A stretch of DNA of 61,407 bases from Alphaproteobacteria bacterium (lineage in GTDB: Bacteria > Pseudomonadota > Alphaproteobacteria > UBA9655): the NCBI GenBank assembly GCA_013815465.1, contig JACDGE010000008.1:1-61407 (forward strand), given 5' to 3'. Below, one piece after another: positions 1 to 8,632 of this stretch. The notes beneath the pieces were generated by a model. It saw nothing but the letters and a program-made list of their open reading frames with translations. It did not search any database and had not been told where the DNA came from. The translations under genes were made by a program, and so were the position numbers. Each line of letters starts with the position of its first letter. Positions within the stretch are counted from its first letter, which is position 1.

Positions 1-54
1 TGCCTCTAAAGCCACTTGCGCCTTAAATCCTGAGCTATGTTTTCTTCGTGTCAT
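1..54 (-). CDS. IS3-family transposase OrfA, N-terminal fragment cut by the window edge
   Basis: Reading leftward from an ATG at 54 gives 18 codons, starting MTRRKHSSGFKAQVALEA, before the window ends. The basic stretch followed by FKAQVALEA is typical of the helix-turn-helix start of IS3-family OrfA proteins, which bind the terminal inverted repeats. A good ribosome binding site (GGAG) lies just upstream on the same strand. The rest of the element lies outside the window, so I cannot tell whether it is intact. Confidence 0.75.
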   Translation of the reverse strand, partial: MTRRKHSSGFKAQVALEA

Positions 55-89
55 TTCTTTCTCCTTCTCTATATATGGAGAAAAAAGTC

Positions 90-130
90 TCACTTAGCTA
101 CTGGTCTAGTTTATGGGGGGCATTATACCT
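90..130 (-). mobile_element. probable terminal inverted repeat of the IS3-family element
   Basis: About 40 bases upstream of the OrfA start is a stretch reading, on the minus strand, TGCCCCCCATAAACTAGACC. IS3-type ends often begin with TG followed by a C-rich block and an A/T-rich tail, so this is probably the outer end. I cannot fix the exact terminal base or the target duplication because the other end is missing. Confidence 0.5.
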
Positions 131-239
131 CACGAAGGCGGGGACCTAGATGACAGCTGAGAGCATGAAAGCCCAATGATAAAGACCGTTTGAGTTACAC
201 AATTTTTTGATTATAAATACAAAAACCCAAAACCGTGTC

Positions 240-260
240 ATCCCGGCCTTGAGCCGGGAT
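240..260. repeat. palindromic REP-like element
   Basis: An 8-base inverted repeat ATCCCGGC / GCCGGGAT (240-247 and 253-260) encloses a 5-base loop. A similar palindrome lies at 8409-8431. Short CCCGG palindromes of this kind are scattered between genes in many alphaproteobacteria. It lies between the IS end and the first gene, downstream of both; the rest of 131-348 shows nothing I can name. Confidence 0.55.
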
Positions 261-348
261 CTCATTTTTGTGGATGGAGTCCAAGGCCCTCATATGAACA
301 GTATCCATACGACGGGTTGGACCATACAAGATTAACCCAGAAAGAGGA

Positions 349-1368
349 TTACTTTTTATCCTTTTTATCCTTTTTATCTTTCTCCTCCTTTTTATCCTTA
401 TCAGAAGAATCCTTACTCATAGCAATATTCTTTTCATTATCCTTCAATAATTTTTTTATTTTTTTCTCATTAGAGTGTCCTTTAGAGAGTATTTTATAAG
501 TCTCTGAACATTCTAGGGCCTGCCTTTGACTATGAATATCTATACCGGCAAAAGCGATGATATCCCTTCCAACAAGTTTTCTTAACTTTTTTGGCATTTT
601 ATGAATTTGAAGGTGCAAAGCTTTCTTAAGAGCATCTGAGTCTAAGTCCCATTCTTCAGTTAGGTGTGTTTCTTTGATAAATCGATAGGCTTCATCGAAA
701 TTTCCATCTAATATATCAAAAGCAACTTTGAGCTCATAAAAGTAGTACACATCAAGATCACTTATTCTATTTATTGCTGGCTCATTTCCGTTTGCGGGCA
801 ATGAAAAGGTAGTATTCATAACAGGTTGATTAATCCTCCCAAACTCTGTCCAAACCAAGTTTAGATACTCCGCTGCTTGAGGTAATTTTTCTATATCCCC
901 TGCTTCGAGAATCACACTTGCCATCGCTATTAGAATTTCAAAACGGAAGGGAGAATCCCCTACTCTGTCAAGAGCATCTTGTAAAATTTCCATGGTTTTT
1001 GCATATTGGCCGACTTCAAGATAGCTAAGAGCAGAACTCACAAGAAGAGGTAAATCTCTTTTGTTAGTAGACTGATAACCTTCCTCTATAGCTAGAAGAT
1101 AATTAGGCTCAATAATAAATTGAGATTTTTTGAATCCTTCCAAAATCCCCAATTCTTGATAAAATCGGTGTTCCCTACCAGACTTTAATTCAGGAGCAAT
1201 AGAAAACACATAATTTCCAAAAGATCTTAGGCATTGAGTATTTAAACTTTGTGAAGTTTCCGGAAAGCTCATGAGACTCATCAATATCTTAAGTTCTGTT
1301 CCGAGTGCTGCTTCTTTGTTAAGGGTATAGCCTGTCCAAAGAGAAGAATAAGATGGATTCTCTCTCAT
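349..1368 (-). CDS. 3' half of an interrupted secreted protein; TPR-like helices and Lys/Asp tail
   Basis: This 339-codon frame continues, in the same reading frame, the gene at 1402-2250. The two are separated only by one TAG codon (1402-1404) and 11 open codons. The ATG at 1368 has no ribosome binding site, so independent translation is doubtful. The product is helical; a stretch near residues 95-115 (LEVGQYAKTMEILQDALDRV) resembles a TPR unit. The last 25 or so residues are Lys/Asp-rich, encoded by a short repeat of AAG-GAT-AAA type. I recognise no enzyme. Most likely it is the C-terminal part of a 633-codon secreted protein broken by a nonsense mutation, or made only by stop readthrough. 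Confidence 0.6.
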   Translation of the reverse strand: MRENPSYSSLWTGYTLNKEAALGTELKILMSLMSFPETSQSLNTQCLRSFGNYVFSIAPELKSGREHRFYQELGILEGFKKSQFIIEPNYLLAIEEGYQSTNKRDLPLLVSSALSYLEVGQYAKTMEILQDALDRVGDSPFRFEILIAMASVILEAGDIEKLPQAAEYLNLVWTEFGRINQPVMNTTFSLPANGNEPAINRISDLDVYYFYELKVAFDILDGNFDEAYRFIKETHLTEEWDLDSDALKKALHLQIHKMPKKLRKLVGRDIIAFAGIDIHSQRQALECSETYKILSKGHSNEKKIKKLLKDNEKNIAMSKDSSDKDKKEEKDKKDKKDKK

Positions 1369-1401
1369 GTGACGTTGTAGATAGTTATCAATATCTGCAT
1401 A

Positions 1402-2250
1402 CTAGGGCAGAAGAATTGATTTCGCAAATTCATCTAACTGCACTTCAGACATTTTGTCTCCGCTCAGCGCCAAAAGCTTCAAGGTGATCAAATGCTGTTT
1501 GAGATTCTCATGATTTGCAGGATCCTTAATAAGGTCCGTAAATTCATCGAATTTAAAGACGGTTTTATTTGAAAATTCTATTAAATTATTTGATAGCCCC
1601 ACAGAATTTTTTATAATATGAGAAGCGAGCCCCACAACTTTAAAGTCAAGGGGATTCAACTGCGTGTATACCTCACATAAAGACGTGTGAAGATGAGGAG
1701 AACTGTGAATGAAGGCTACAAATTTTTGTATGTTCTTGGGGATCGTATGCACCACTTGAGAATCAGCTGGGAAATAAGCAAGTTGATAAGGGAACTCAGG
1801 TCCTAATATTTTATGCGCAAAGACTAATGTGCTGGGATGGCGGATATAATCCTTTAAAATTTCTATTTTGTAATGAGGGTCACGAAGTGCCTTTTCTAAA
1901 TTTTCTATAGAACTCAAAATTAAGCTGTTCCATGTTTTTGAGACCAGACGAGTACTCATGAGCGTATCAAAATCTATTCCTCTCTGCATCAGCATTAACT
2001 TAAGAATATTTTCATCCTCTCTCAAAAGGTTATATCCTAAAGAAAGATCAATAATTTCGACTCCCTCTGGTTCCTTATTTTTAATTTTAATTTTCTTTTT
2101 AGAGGATTTAAGAGACCGGGTCTTTTCGTCTTCTGGTAAGCGCGATATGCTACCATTACTATTTCCGGCTTGGGATGGATTAAGCGTGGATAGTATTCCC
2201 AAAACAACAACTACACTTACTGAAGACTTTAACAAATTTTTCAACATCAT
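1402..2250 (-). CDS. secreted protein with F-box-like motif (5' half of an interrupted gene)
   Basis: The 282-residue product starts with a clear signal peptide (Lys residues, then a hydrophobic core, with likely cleavage near SQAG around residue 29). A basic segment rich in Lys and Ser follows. Residues 95-111 (FDTLMSTRLVSKTWNSL) resemble the F-box helix pattern of leucines, RLVSKxW and a closing SLI. F-box proteins join substrates to eukaryotic ubiquitin ligases, and intracellular bacteria sometimes export them. Here that role is inferred from a short motif only. The frame stops at TAG 1402-1404 and continues open into 349-1368. An alternative is a generic helical secreted protein with a chance match. 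Confidence 0.6.
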   Translation of the reverse strand: MMLKNLLKSSVSVVVVLGILSTLNPSQAGNSNGSISRLPEDEKTRSLKSSKKKIKIKNKEPEGVEIIDLSLGYNLLREDENILKLMLMQRGIDFDTLMSTRLVSKTWNSLILSSIENLEKALRDPHYKIEILKDYIRHPSTLVFAHKILGPEFPYQLAYFPADSQVVHTIPKNIQKFVAFIHSSPHLHTSLCEVYTQLNPLDFKVVGLASHIIKNSVGLSNNLIEFSNKTVFKFDEFTDLIKDPANHENLKQHLITLKLLALSGDKMSEVQLDEFAKSILLP

Positions 2251-2475
2251 TTTTTTATTCTTACAAAGGTTAACAACGTAAACATTTAGTGTGTTAAAAA
2301 TGATATTGTCAATTTACTTATTTTTTGTTTAAAAACAAGTGGATAGTTTTATTGCCTAGCCTAAATGATAAGGGGTGAGGAATTTTATCTACATATTATA
2401 AATTTCTTCCAAATCAGCGGGGATTATTTATATCCAAAATTCGCAAATTAAAAGACTATATAACCTTTACCATGC

Positions 2476-2520
2476 CCCCCTTCGACCCCAATGCTACGCA
2501 CCTACGCTCAGGGCGAACGG
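2476..2520. repeat. REP-like intergenic repeat (TTCGAC...GCTCAGGGCGAACGG)
   Basis: The stretch begins CCCTTCGAC and ends GCTCAGGGCGAACGG, an imperfect inverted repeat. I recognise this as the widespread bacterial intergenic repeat of the type CCGTTCGCCCTGAGC...GTCGAAGGG. It sits in the 410-base gap 2251-2660 between the interrupted secreted gene and the next CDS. The rest of the gap is AT-rich and should hold the promoter of the leftward gene; I see no other gene in it. Confidence 0.55.
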
Positions 2521-2660
2521 CGTGTTATTATCATAGCTTGCTTTTTAGTATATTCGTGCGTTCTTAGGGAAGGGTTGAAGCGCCAAAGGATAAAAGGGGT
2601 TTTTTTAGCAGTTCGCTTCCCATTGATCTCACATGCCTCGTCGTTAAACCTTTCTACACC

Positions 2661-2936
2661 TCAGCTCTTGCCATTTTCTATCTGAGACACTTTCTTTTCA
2701 AGTTTATCAATGCGCTCTTCCAGCTCTAAAACTTTCTCCATGACTTCATTCCCCGTAGACTCAGAAAAAAAGGGATGGGAGGGCACTATTTTCTCTGCAG
2801 ATGGAGGAGTAGGAAGATCTGACGGAATATTGATAATTGTTGTTTTATCAGCCTTAGCACCTTTCGGGGCGTCTTCAGCCCTTCCGTTTTCGAGGCACAC
2901 CAGCAGAGCGGTAAAGAGAAATAGGATGTTTTTCAT
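2661..2936 (-). CDS. small secreted protein with C-terminal coiled coil
   Basis: This is a 91-residue hypothetical protein. The first 20 residues form a signal peptide (MKNILFLFTALLVCLENGRA). A Pro/Ser-rich middle follows. Residues about 66-88 form a heptad-like helix (VLELEERIDKLEKKVSQIE) that should make a short coiled coil. It starts 14 bases after the hpf stop on the same strand, so the two are probably cotranscribed. The function is unknown; a periplasmic oligomeric protein is plausible. Confidence 0.65.
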   Translation of the reverse strand: MKNILFLFTALLVCLENGRAEDAPKGAKADKTTIINIPSDLPTPPSAEKIVPSHPFFSESTGNEVMEKVLELEERIDKLEKKVSQIENGKS

Positions 2937-2950
2937 CTTTATATCTCTCT

Positions 2951-3523
2951 TTAGGATGGGGAGTTAAGAGAAGGCGCAATCCAGCCAATGTTCCCATCAG
3001 GTCGACGGTAGACCACGTTCAACTGATTGCGAACCTCGTTATTAAAGAGAATTGCTTGTGCGTCCGAAAGATCAAGGTGCATTACAGCATCACTAAGGGT
3101 CAAAGTCGGAATATTTGTTTTCATTTCTGCAATCACAAGCGGATTGTCTGCTTCAACTTCTTGCTCTTCGTGGGCATTAATCACATACCGAGAGCCTGAT
3201 ACTCTTTCATGCTTGATATCGCGCTTTTTATAATGGTCAATGAGCCTCTTTTTGTGGCGCCTCAGGCGTTTTTCAAAAGTTTCAATCGCTTGGTCAAGAC
3301 TCAAATAGGCATCCAGGGTTTCTTCATGAGCACGCACATATATGTCCCGAGCCAGGTGCATCTCAATGTCACAGTTTATGATGTGCTTATCTTTTGAAAA
3401 CGTCACGGAACATTCGACAGGGGTTAAGGCATACTTTTTAGCAATCTCTTGAATTTTATTTTCTGCCAGCGTACGTAAGGCTTCACTAGTTTCTATTTTT
3501 TTTCCTGTGATTTGTATTTGCAT
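2951..3523 (-). CDS. hpf: ribosome hibernation promoting factor, long form
   Basis: The 190-residue protein has the N-terminal S30AE/HPF domain (residues 1-105; opens MQIQITGKKIETSEALR and has a basic helix KRLRRHKKRLIDHYKKRD). After a linker comes the C-terminal dimerisation domain (about 132-187, including SDAVMHLDLSDAQAILFNN and YRRPDGNIGWIAP). Long HPF binds 30S subunits and pairs ribosomes into inactive 100S dimers when growth stops. A GGGAG ribosome binding site precedes the start. The usual rpoN and ptsN neighbours are absent; a small secreted protein follows instead. Confidence 0.93.
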   Translation of the reverse strand: MQIQITGKKIETSEALRTLAENKIQEIAKKYALTPVECSVTFSKDKHIINCDIEMHLARDIYVRAHEETLDAYLSLDQAIETFEKRLRRHKKRLIDHYKKRDIKHERVSGSRYVINAHEEQEVEADNPLVIAEMKTNIPTLTLSDAVMHLDLSDAQAILFNNEVRNQLNVVYRRPDGNIGWIAPSLNSPS

Positions 3524-3756
3524 TGAAATCTCCCTTTCATTTTTATATTCGTCTTAAGATATATTATAAGTCATTTATAGGTTTTCGTCAATTTAATTCA
3601 TCGAATCGTTTGGTGGAAGTCAGGGCGCGTTAGTGGAGGAAAGTATTCTGTTAACTCTTTGTTAGTAAAAAATGTTGTTGGATTTAGGGAGAGGTGGTAT
3701 CCTTCGTTAATGGAAGAGTTTATCTCTTCCTTCAATAAATAAAAAAAGAGGATCAT

Positions 3757-4149
3757 ATGTCAAAAAAATATTTCAAAATAATAGCATTTTCTATGTTGTT
3801 TTGTATTGCTGCGGCTCAAAACGCACTCGGAACAGGCTCGGATTGCTGTCAAAAGTGTCTCTCTTCACACAGCAGTGCTCCGTCGGCTCAAACTGTTATA
3901 CCTGCAAAACAGAGGGGCTATATCCAGTGTTTAAAAAAATGCAGAGGAAAAATTTGCTCTACGGCGGGAGTACCAGTGGATCTAAAAGGTACATGTCATG
4001 ACTGTCTCTGCGAAAATTTAAAAGACGGCAAAATTGATTTCAGCGACAACAGTCCCTACAGTGAGTGTATCACACGTAATAAGAACAATACTATGTGTCC
4101 AGATGGGGAAAATTTCGACTATACAGCTTTAAAGTGCCCTCCAAAATGA
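3757..4149 (+). CDS. small secreted cysteine-rich protein
   Basis: The 130-residue product has a signal peptide (about residues 1-25, hydrophobic core IIAFSMLFCIAAAQ). The mature part carries 11 cysteines in a scattered pattern (CCQKC, CLKKCRGKIC, CHDCLC, later single Cys), which suggests disulfide bonds in the periplasm or outside the cell. A strong AAAGAGG ribosome binding site precedes it. I recognise no family. It belongs with two other small Cys-rich secreted proteins in this window (7966-8295 and 29085-29324), though they do not align obviously. Confidence 0.7.
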   Translation: MSKKYFKIIAFSMLFCIAAAQNALGTGSDCCQKCLSSHSSAPSAQTVIPAKQRGYIQCLKKCRGKICSTAGVPVDLKGTCHDCLCENLKDGKIDFSDNSPYSECITRNKNNTMCPDGENFDYTALKCPPK

Positions 4150-4174
4150 AGCGGGCCTGATTTGAGTCGTAACG

Positions 4175-4205
4175 GTTGTCATTTCCGTCTAGAGGGAGTG
4201 ACAAC
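4175..4205. other. 12-bp intergenic hairpin
   Basis: GTTGTCATTTCC (4175-4186) pairs with GGGAGTGACAAC (4194-4205) around a 7-base loop, using two G-T pairs in the RNA form. No T-run follows, so it is not a standard terminator. It lies just after the Cys-rich gene at 3757-4149 and could stabilise that mRNA 3' end or be a repeat copy. The rest of 4206-4420 shows nothing I can name. Confidence 0.45.
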
Positions 4206-4420
4206 AACGGCCCTTGGGCATAAGGGTCCATACCATCTGAGGTTATATACTTTTCTAAAATTTCAAAATAATATCAAGTCACCCTCTCAATGTAGATAAA
4301 ACAACGCGCCTGCCCCTCCAAACTGGTTTCGAGACCTGCTTTTTGATCCTGAAATAAATCCAGCGTGACAACACTGCATGTTGTCCACTTTTTAAAAACA
4401 ATTTTTGCTAAACTGTGAAA

Positions 4421-4496
4421 TGGCGTCCCCTACGGGATTCGAACCCGTGTTGCCGCCGTGAAAGGGCGGTGTCCTAGGCCTCTAGACGAAGGGGAC
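4421..4496 (-). tRNA. tRNA-Glu (anticodon TTC)
   Basis: On the minus strand the 76 bases fold as a full cloverleaf: acceptor GTCCCCT/AGGGGAC, anticodon stem CCGCC/GGCGG with loop CTTTCAC giving anticodon TTC, T-loop GTTCGAATC, and an encoded CCA end. It differs from the tRNA at 28832-28907 by a single base, the wobble position. Confidence 0.97.
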
Positions 4497-4545
4497 TTTG
4501 TAAACTCTTTCTACAGGGTCTCCCCCATAAAATCAAGCAGGAAAT

Positions 4546-5874
4546 TTAAGTTTCCTTTCCTTTTATTCCCATGAAGGATGGAATATGGTCTCCAAAACCT
4601 ATAACACCTTCATCTATGGAGGTAGATTTCTGAGGGTTAACCTTGGGAGGCGGCGGGGATTTTTTGGGCGCTACAGGTTTCACTGGATCAACCACTTTTT
4701 TCGATTGGGGAGCACGTTTTGCCCTTACCGGTTTCTCGCTATTATCAACACTCACCGTATATTTTTCAATAACATATTCTTCGATTATTTTATCTAGGCT
4801 TTTACCGATGAGGGCTAATTTTTTTTCTTCCAGGGGAGAAACGAGTGTGAATGCCTTTCCAATCTTGCCAGCCCGACCCGTGCGTCCAATACGATGAACA
4901 TAATCTTCAGGATTACTAGGCACATGAAAATTAACAACCGCCGGCAGATCTTCAACATCAAGCCCTCTTGCTGCTACATCACTGGCGATAAGGAAATCGA
5001 TTGTCCCCTCTTTAAAGGCCTTTAAAGTGTCATTACGGGAAGATTGGGTTAAATCTCCATGAAAAGCAGCCACCTTAAATCCGTTCTGTTTCATGTCCTT
5101 ATAGACAGCATCCACTTCCTTTTTGCGGTTACAAAAGACAATTGCTTGAGCAAGTTTTTGATCTTTTAATACAGATTCTAAAGCTTTTATTTTATTTTTT
5201 TCTGCAACACGTACAATATACTGCTCGATATTTTTCCCACTTTCTATCGAGGGCATAATGGTAATTTGCTCAGGATTTCTTAAAAACCTTTGGGTGAGAA
5301 TTTGAATGGGCGGCGCCATGGTTGCGGAAAAAAGCGCCGTTTGATGGGGAGGCAAGAACGCTGCAATCCTCTCAATATCTGGGATAAATCCCATATCCAG
5401 CATGCGGTCCGCTTCATCAATCACGAACATTTTTACATCATTGAGGAGAATTTTTCCACGGTCGTACAAATCCAAAAGACGACCCGGCGTGACGATTAGA
5501 ACATCGACTCCCTTCGTCAATTTTTTTTCTTGCTCAACGAAGGATTCTCCACCAATCAAAACAGCAACCGTAAAATTGAAATGTTTCCCATACACAGCAA
5601 AATCCTCAGCAACTTGGCTAGCAAGTTCCCGTGTTGGCTCCACGATCAGAGATCGCGGCATACGCGCTTTTGCTCTTCCCCGGCTCAAGAGCTCCAGAAG
5701 AGGCCAAATAAATGACGCTGTCTTGCCTGACCCTGTTTGGGCAAGAGCAATCACATCGCGGCCCTCAAGCAAAAGCGGAACGGCTTTCTCTTGAATTGGC
5801 GTTGGGAATTCGTAACCCACCTCAGCTATAGCTTGCAGTGTTTTTGCGGTCAAACCTAAGTGTTCAAATGACAT
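4546..5874 (-). CDS. rhlE: DEAD-box ATP-dependent RNA helicase, RhlE-like
   Basis: The 442-residue protein unwinds RNA duplexes using ATP and probably acts in ribosome assembly or RNA turnover. All core motifs are present: Q motif near FPTPIQ (23-28), Walker A AQTGSGKT (45-52), PTRELA (80-85), DEAD (153-156), SAT (183-185), ARGLD (302-306) and HRIGRTGR (327-334). The last 65 residues are basic and proline-rich, a typical disordered RNA-binding tail. The exact subfamily (RhlE rather than DbpA or CsdA) is judged from overall look only. The gene is monocistronic and convergent with no neighbour; the tRNA lies just downstream. Confidence 0.9.
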   Translation of the reverse strand: MSFEHLGLTAKTLQAIAEVGYEFPTPIQEKAVPLLLEGRDVIALAQTGSGKTASFIWPLLELLSRGRAKARMPRSLIVEPTRELASQVAEDFAVYGKHFNFTVAVLIGGESFVEQEKKLTKGVDVLIVTPGRLLDLYDRGKILLNDVKMFVIDEADRMLDMGFIPDIERIAAFLPPHQTALFSATMAPPIQILTQRFLRNPEQITIMPSIESGKNIEQYIVRVAEKNKIKALESVLKDQKLAQAIVFCNRKKEVDAVYKDMKQNGFKVAAFHGDLTQSSRNDTLKAFKEGTIDFLIASDVAARGLDVEDLPAVVNFHVPSNPEDYVHRIGRTGRAGKIGKAFTLVSPLEEKKLALIGKSLDKIIEEYVIEKYTVSVDNSEKPVRAKRAPQSKKVVDPVKPVAPKKSPPPPKVNPQKSTSIDEGVIGFGDHIPSFMGIKGKET

Positions 5875-6053
5875 TTACTTCCATATTTTTGATAATACTT
5901 CTCCGACACCCCTATCTTAAAGACTGAACTTTTAACAAATGTCAAACACTTCTTTAAAAAAAAATTAAAGGGAAATAAAATTTGCGTCTTTTTGGAAACA
6001 AAATCAAGTTGCATCCTCCTTGACAGAAGTGAAAATGAAGATAATTGTAAGGA

Positions 6054-7916
6054 ATGAACCAAGAACACTCTTCTCTTGAAACGGGCGCTTTACTTATCAA
6101 AAGGTACGCCCAAGCTCTCCCCTCTAGTCCGGGTGTTTATCGCATGATAAATTCACGAGATGAAGTTCTATATATAGGAAAAGCTAAAAATCTTAAGAGA
6201 CGGGTGGTAAGCTACACACACACAGGTCACCTACCTATAAGACTCCAACGAATGGTGGCTGAAACCTCTCGCATGGAGTTTGTCACCACCCATACTGAAG
6301 TTGAGGCCCTCCTGTTAGAGGTCAATCTTATTAAAAAGCTTTTGCCTCGGTATAATATTTTGATGCGAGATAGTAAGTCTTTCTCCTTTATCCGCATTAC
6401 GGGTGGGCACCCCTACCCTCTTCTTACAAAGCATCGTGGAGCAAGGGACCTAGCAGGGGATTATTATGGCCCCTTTGCTTCTGGAGAAGCTGTGAATACG
6501 ACACTCACAACCCTTCATCGCGCATTTTTGCTCCGTTCTTGCCAGGATTCAGTGTTTGCTTCAAGGAAACGGCCTTGCTTACAGTATCAAATAAAGCGAT
6601 GCAGCGCCCCTTGTGTAGGCTACATTTCTCACGAGGGTTACCAAGAACTTGTTCAAGAAACCCGGGATTTTTTGGCGGGAAAATCCAACCAAGTTCAAAA
6701 GCAATTAGCAAAAAGCATGGAAAAAGCGTCTGCTGCTCGTGCTTACGAACAGGCCGCAATTTATCGCGATCGTATCCGAGCCCTTACGACTATCCAAGCG
6801 CGCCAAAATATTAATACCATTAGCCTGAAAGATGCGGATGTTTTTGCGATTTATGGGTCTGAAGGCAGGACTTGCATCCAATTCTTCCTCTTTCGTAATG
6901 GCTCTAATTACGGGACTTATGCTGGATTCCCCCGTCATGGAGAAGATGTTCCGCCTGAGGAAATCATGGAAGCCTATCTCGCTCAATTTTATGCAGATGC
7001 ACCTCCGCCGGAAGAGATCCTTTTAAACGTATCTTTACCAAACCTTAAGCTGATCACGGAAGCAGTGTCTCAAAAAGCGGGGATGAGCGTTCATATTACC
7101 GTCCCCCGCTCCGGACCAAAAGCAGAAATCGTTCAGCACGCCTTCAACAATGCCAAAGAATCTTTAGATCGCCACGTAGCAGAAAAAGCTTCTCAAGAGG
7201 CACTTCTGCAAGCTTTTATGGAAACTTTTGACTTACCCACCCTCCCCCATCGCATTGAAGTTTACGACAACAGCCATATCCAAGGTAGCCACCCTGTGGG
7301 GGCTATGATTGTAGCGGGTCCTGAAGGATTCATAAAGAATGCCTATCGGAAATTCAATATAAAGTCACAAGCGCTCTCGCCAGGGGATGATTATGGCATG
7401 TTGCGAGAAGTCCTAACCCGCCGTTTTGCAAAGGCGCTTTCTGAAGATAAAGATGATACCTCCCAGTGGCCTGATGTGGTCCTGATCGATGGAGGAAAAG
7501 GGCAACTTTCAACCGCCTTATCCACCTTTGCGGATTTAGGCATTTCTGATGTGCAGCTTATTGGAATTGGGAAGGGACCGGATCGTCATGCCGGGCGCGA
7601 GACATTCTACAGGCCGGGGCGTGAACCCTTTCAACTTCCAGCCAGCCATAAAGTCTTGTATTACCTCCAACGACTTCGAGATGAGGCCCACCGCTTTGCC
7701 ATTGGCGCCCATAGAACGCGACGCATCATAGCCATCTCTAAGTCAAAGCTGGATGATGTTCCTGGGGTGGGAGCTGCTCGCAAACGCGCGCTCTTACAAC
7801 ATTTTGGATCTGCCAAAGCGGTGGAGAACGCAGGCCTCAAAGATCTTGAAATGGCTGAAGGGATTAATAAGAGTTTAGCGAAGAAAATATATGATTTTTT
7901 TCACGGGGGCGGATAG
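6054..7916 (+). CDS. uvrC: excinuclease ABC subunit C
   Basis: UvrC makes both incisions around a bulky lesion in nucleotide excision repair. The 620 residues match the family length. The GIY-YIG nuclease domain is at the N-terminus (GVY 27-29, YIGKAKNLKRR 40-50). The UVR motif that contacts UvrB lies near 220-250. The RNase H-like C-terminal nuclease follows (DNSHIQGSHPVGAMI), then helix-hairpin-helix motifs (DVPGVGAARKRALLQHFGS) near 565-585. The ATG has its AAGGA almost touching, which is closer than ideal, but no better in-frame start is visible. Confidence 0.96.
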   Translation: MNQEHSSLETGALLIKRYAQALPSSPGVYRMINSRDEVLYIGKAKNLKRRVVSYTHTGHLPIRLQRMVAETSRMEFVTTHTEVEALLLEVNLIKKLLPRYNILMRDSKSFSFIRITGGHPYPLLTKHRGARDLAGDYYGPFASGEAVNTTLTTLHRAFLLRSCQDSVFASRKRPCLQYQIKRCSAPCVGYISHEGYQELVQETRDFLAGKSNQVQKQLAKSMEKASAARAYEQAAIYRDRIRALTTIQARQNINTISLKDADVFAIYGSEGRTCIQFFLFRNGSNYGTYAGFPRHGEDVPPEEIMEAYLAQFYADAPPPEEILLNVSLPNLKLITEAVSQKAGMSVHITVPRSGPKAEIVQHAFNNAKESLDRHVAEKASQEALLQAFMETFDLPTLPHRIEVYDNSHIQGSHPVGAMIVAGPEGFIKNAYRKFNIKSQALSPGDDYGMLREVLTRRFAKALSEDKDDTSQWPDVVLIDGGKGQLSTALSTFADLGISDVQLIGIGKGPDRHAGRETFYRPGREPFQLPASHKVLYYLQRLRDEAHRFAIGAHRTRRIIAISKSKLDDVPGVGAARKRALLQHFGSAKAVENAGLKDLEMAEGINKSLAKKIYDFFHGGG

Positions 7917-7965
7917 AATCACCCTAATTTTGACACAATAATTTCAAGAAGGAATTTGGCATGTC

Positions 7966-8295
7966 TCAAGACTTCGGGAAAGCGTGGGACATGCAAACTT
8001 TATAGCCTTCTCCGCAGGGATCTTTTGGAGGACTTTTTTTAAAGGAGGCAAGACAAGCCTCCCAACCCGTTTCGTGATTCCCACCTGCACAGAGATAAGA
8101 CTGATTTTTTTTGTTGAAAGGATTACAAATTTCTTTTCCATAATGGGGGGTTAACTGATCTTGCCGACATTCACTGAGGGCCCATCCACAAACGGTAGAA
8201 CTCCATAACGGTATTTGCTGAGCATTTACCTCGACGGGTGGGATACTTAGGAAGCCCAAAGCTAGCAAAGGCAATATTTTAAATTTTGATAACAT
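7966..8295 (-). CDS. small secreted cysteine-containing protein
   Basis: The 109-residue product has a signal peptide (about residues 1-25, ending VNAQ). The mature part has seven cysteines (VCGWALSEC, EIC, LCAGG, EACLAS, DPCGEGYKVCMS), so it is probably disulfide-bonded outside the cytoplasm. An AAGGA ribosome binding site precedes the start. I recognise no family. It is convergent with uvrC, whose stop lies 49 bases away. Confidence 0.7.
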   Translation of the reverse strand: MLSKFKILPLLALGFLSIPPVEVNAQQIPLWSSTVCGWALSECRQDQLTPHYGKEICNPFNKKNQSYLCAGGNHETGWEACLASFKKSPPKDPCGEGYKVCMSHAFPKS

Positions 8296-8408
8296 ATTGA
8301 TTTTCCTTATTGTTCTGTTCTTCGTTAACTATCTCATATTGGGGTTAAGAAAAAATGAACGGAAAGGATTTTTTAGGAAGATGATATGGACTTCGTCCGT
8401 AAAAATAT

Positions 8409-8431
8409 GATCCCGGGTCGAACCCGGGATC
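8409..8431. repeat. palindromic REP-like element
   Basis: GATCCCGGGT (8409-8418) and ACCCGGGATC (8422-8431) form a perfect 10-bp inverted repeat with a 3-base loop. It resembles the element at 240-260, and both are followed by an AT-rich stretch holding CATATG. It lies in the 337-base gap 8296-8632, where I see no gene. Confidence 0.55.
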
Positions 8432-8632
8432 TAAAAAATATACTAACTCAGCCCAAACACATCATATGGACGATGGCCATATATGACAGCGTAAGGGGTT
8501 TTTGTCTTTATTCCCACCCCATTATGCAACTTAAATGAACACTTATCCTAGAGGATATACCCTTTTCGTTGTCAGCCAGGCCCCCACCTTCGCGGTGATA
8601 GCGCCCGTGGGGGAAAAGCAACTAAATAGTGA

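Noticed and set aside
1402-1404. TAG reassigned to an amino acid in this organism
   Set aside because: Other convincing genes in the window end with TAG, including uvrC (ends GGATAG), so a changed code is not supported. The in-frame TAG is treated as a local event.
2491-2685. Rightward 64-codon open frame
   Set aside because: It starts inside a REP-like repeat, has no ribosome binding site and gives no recognisable protein.
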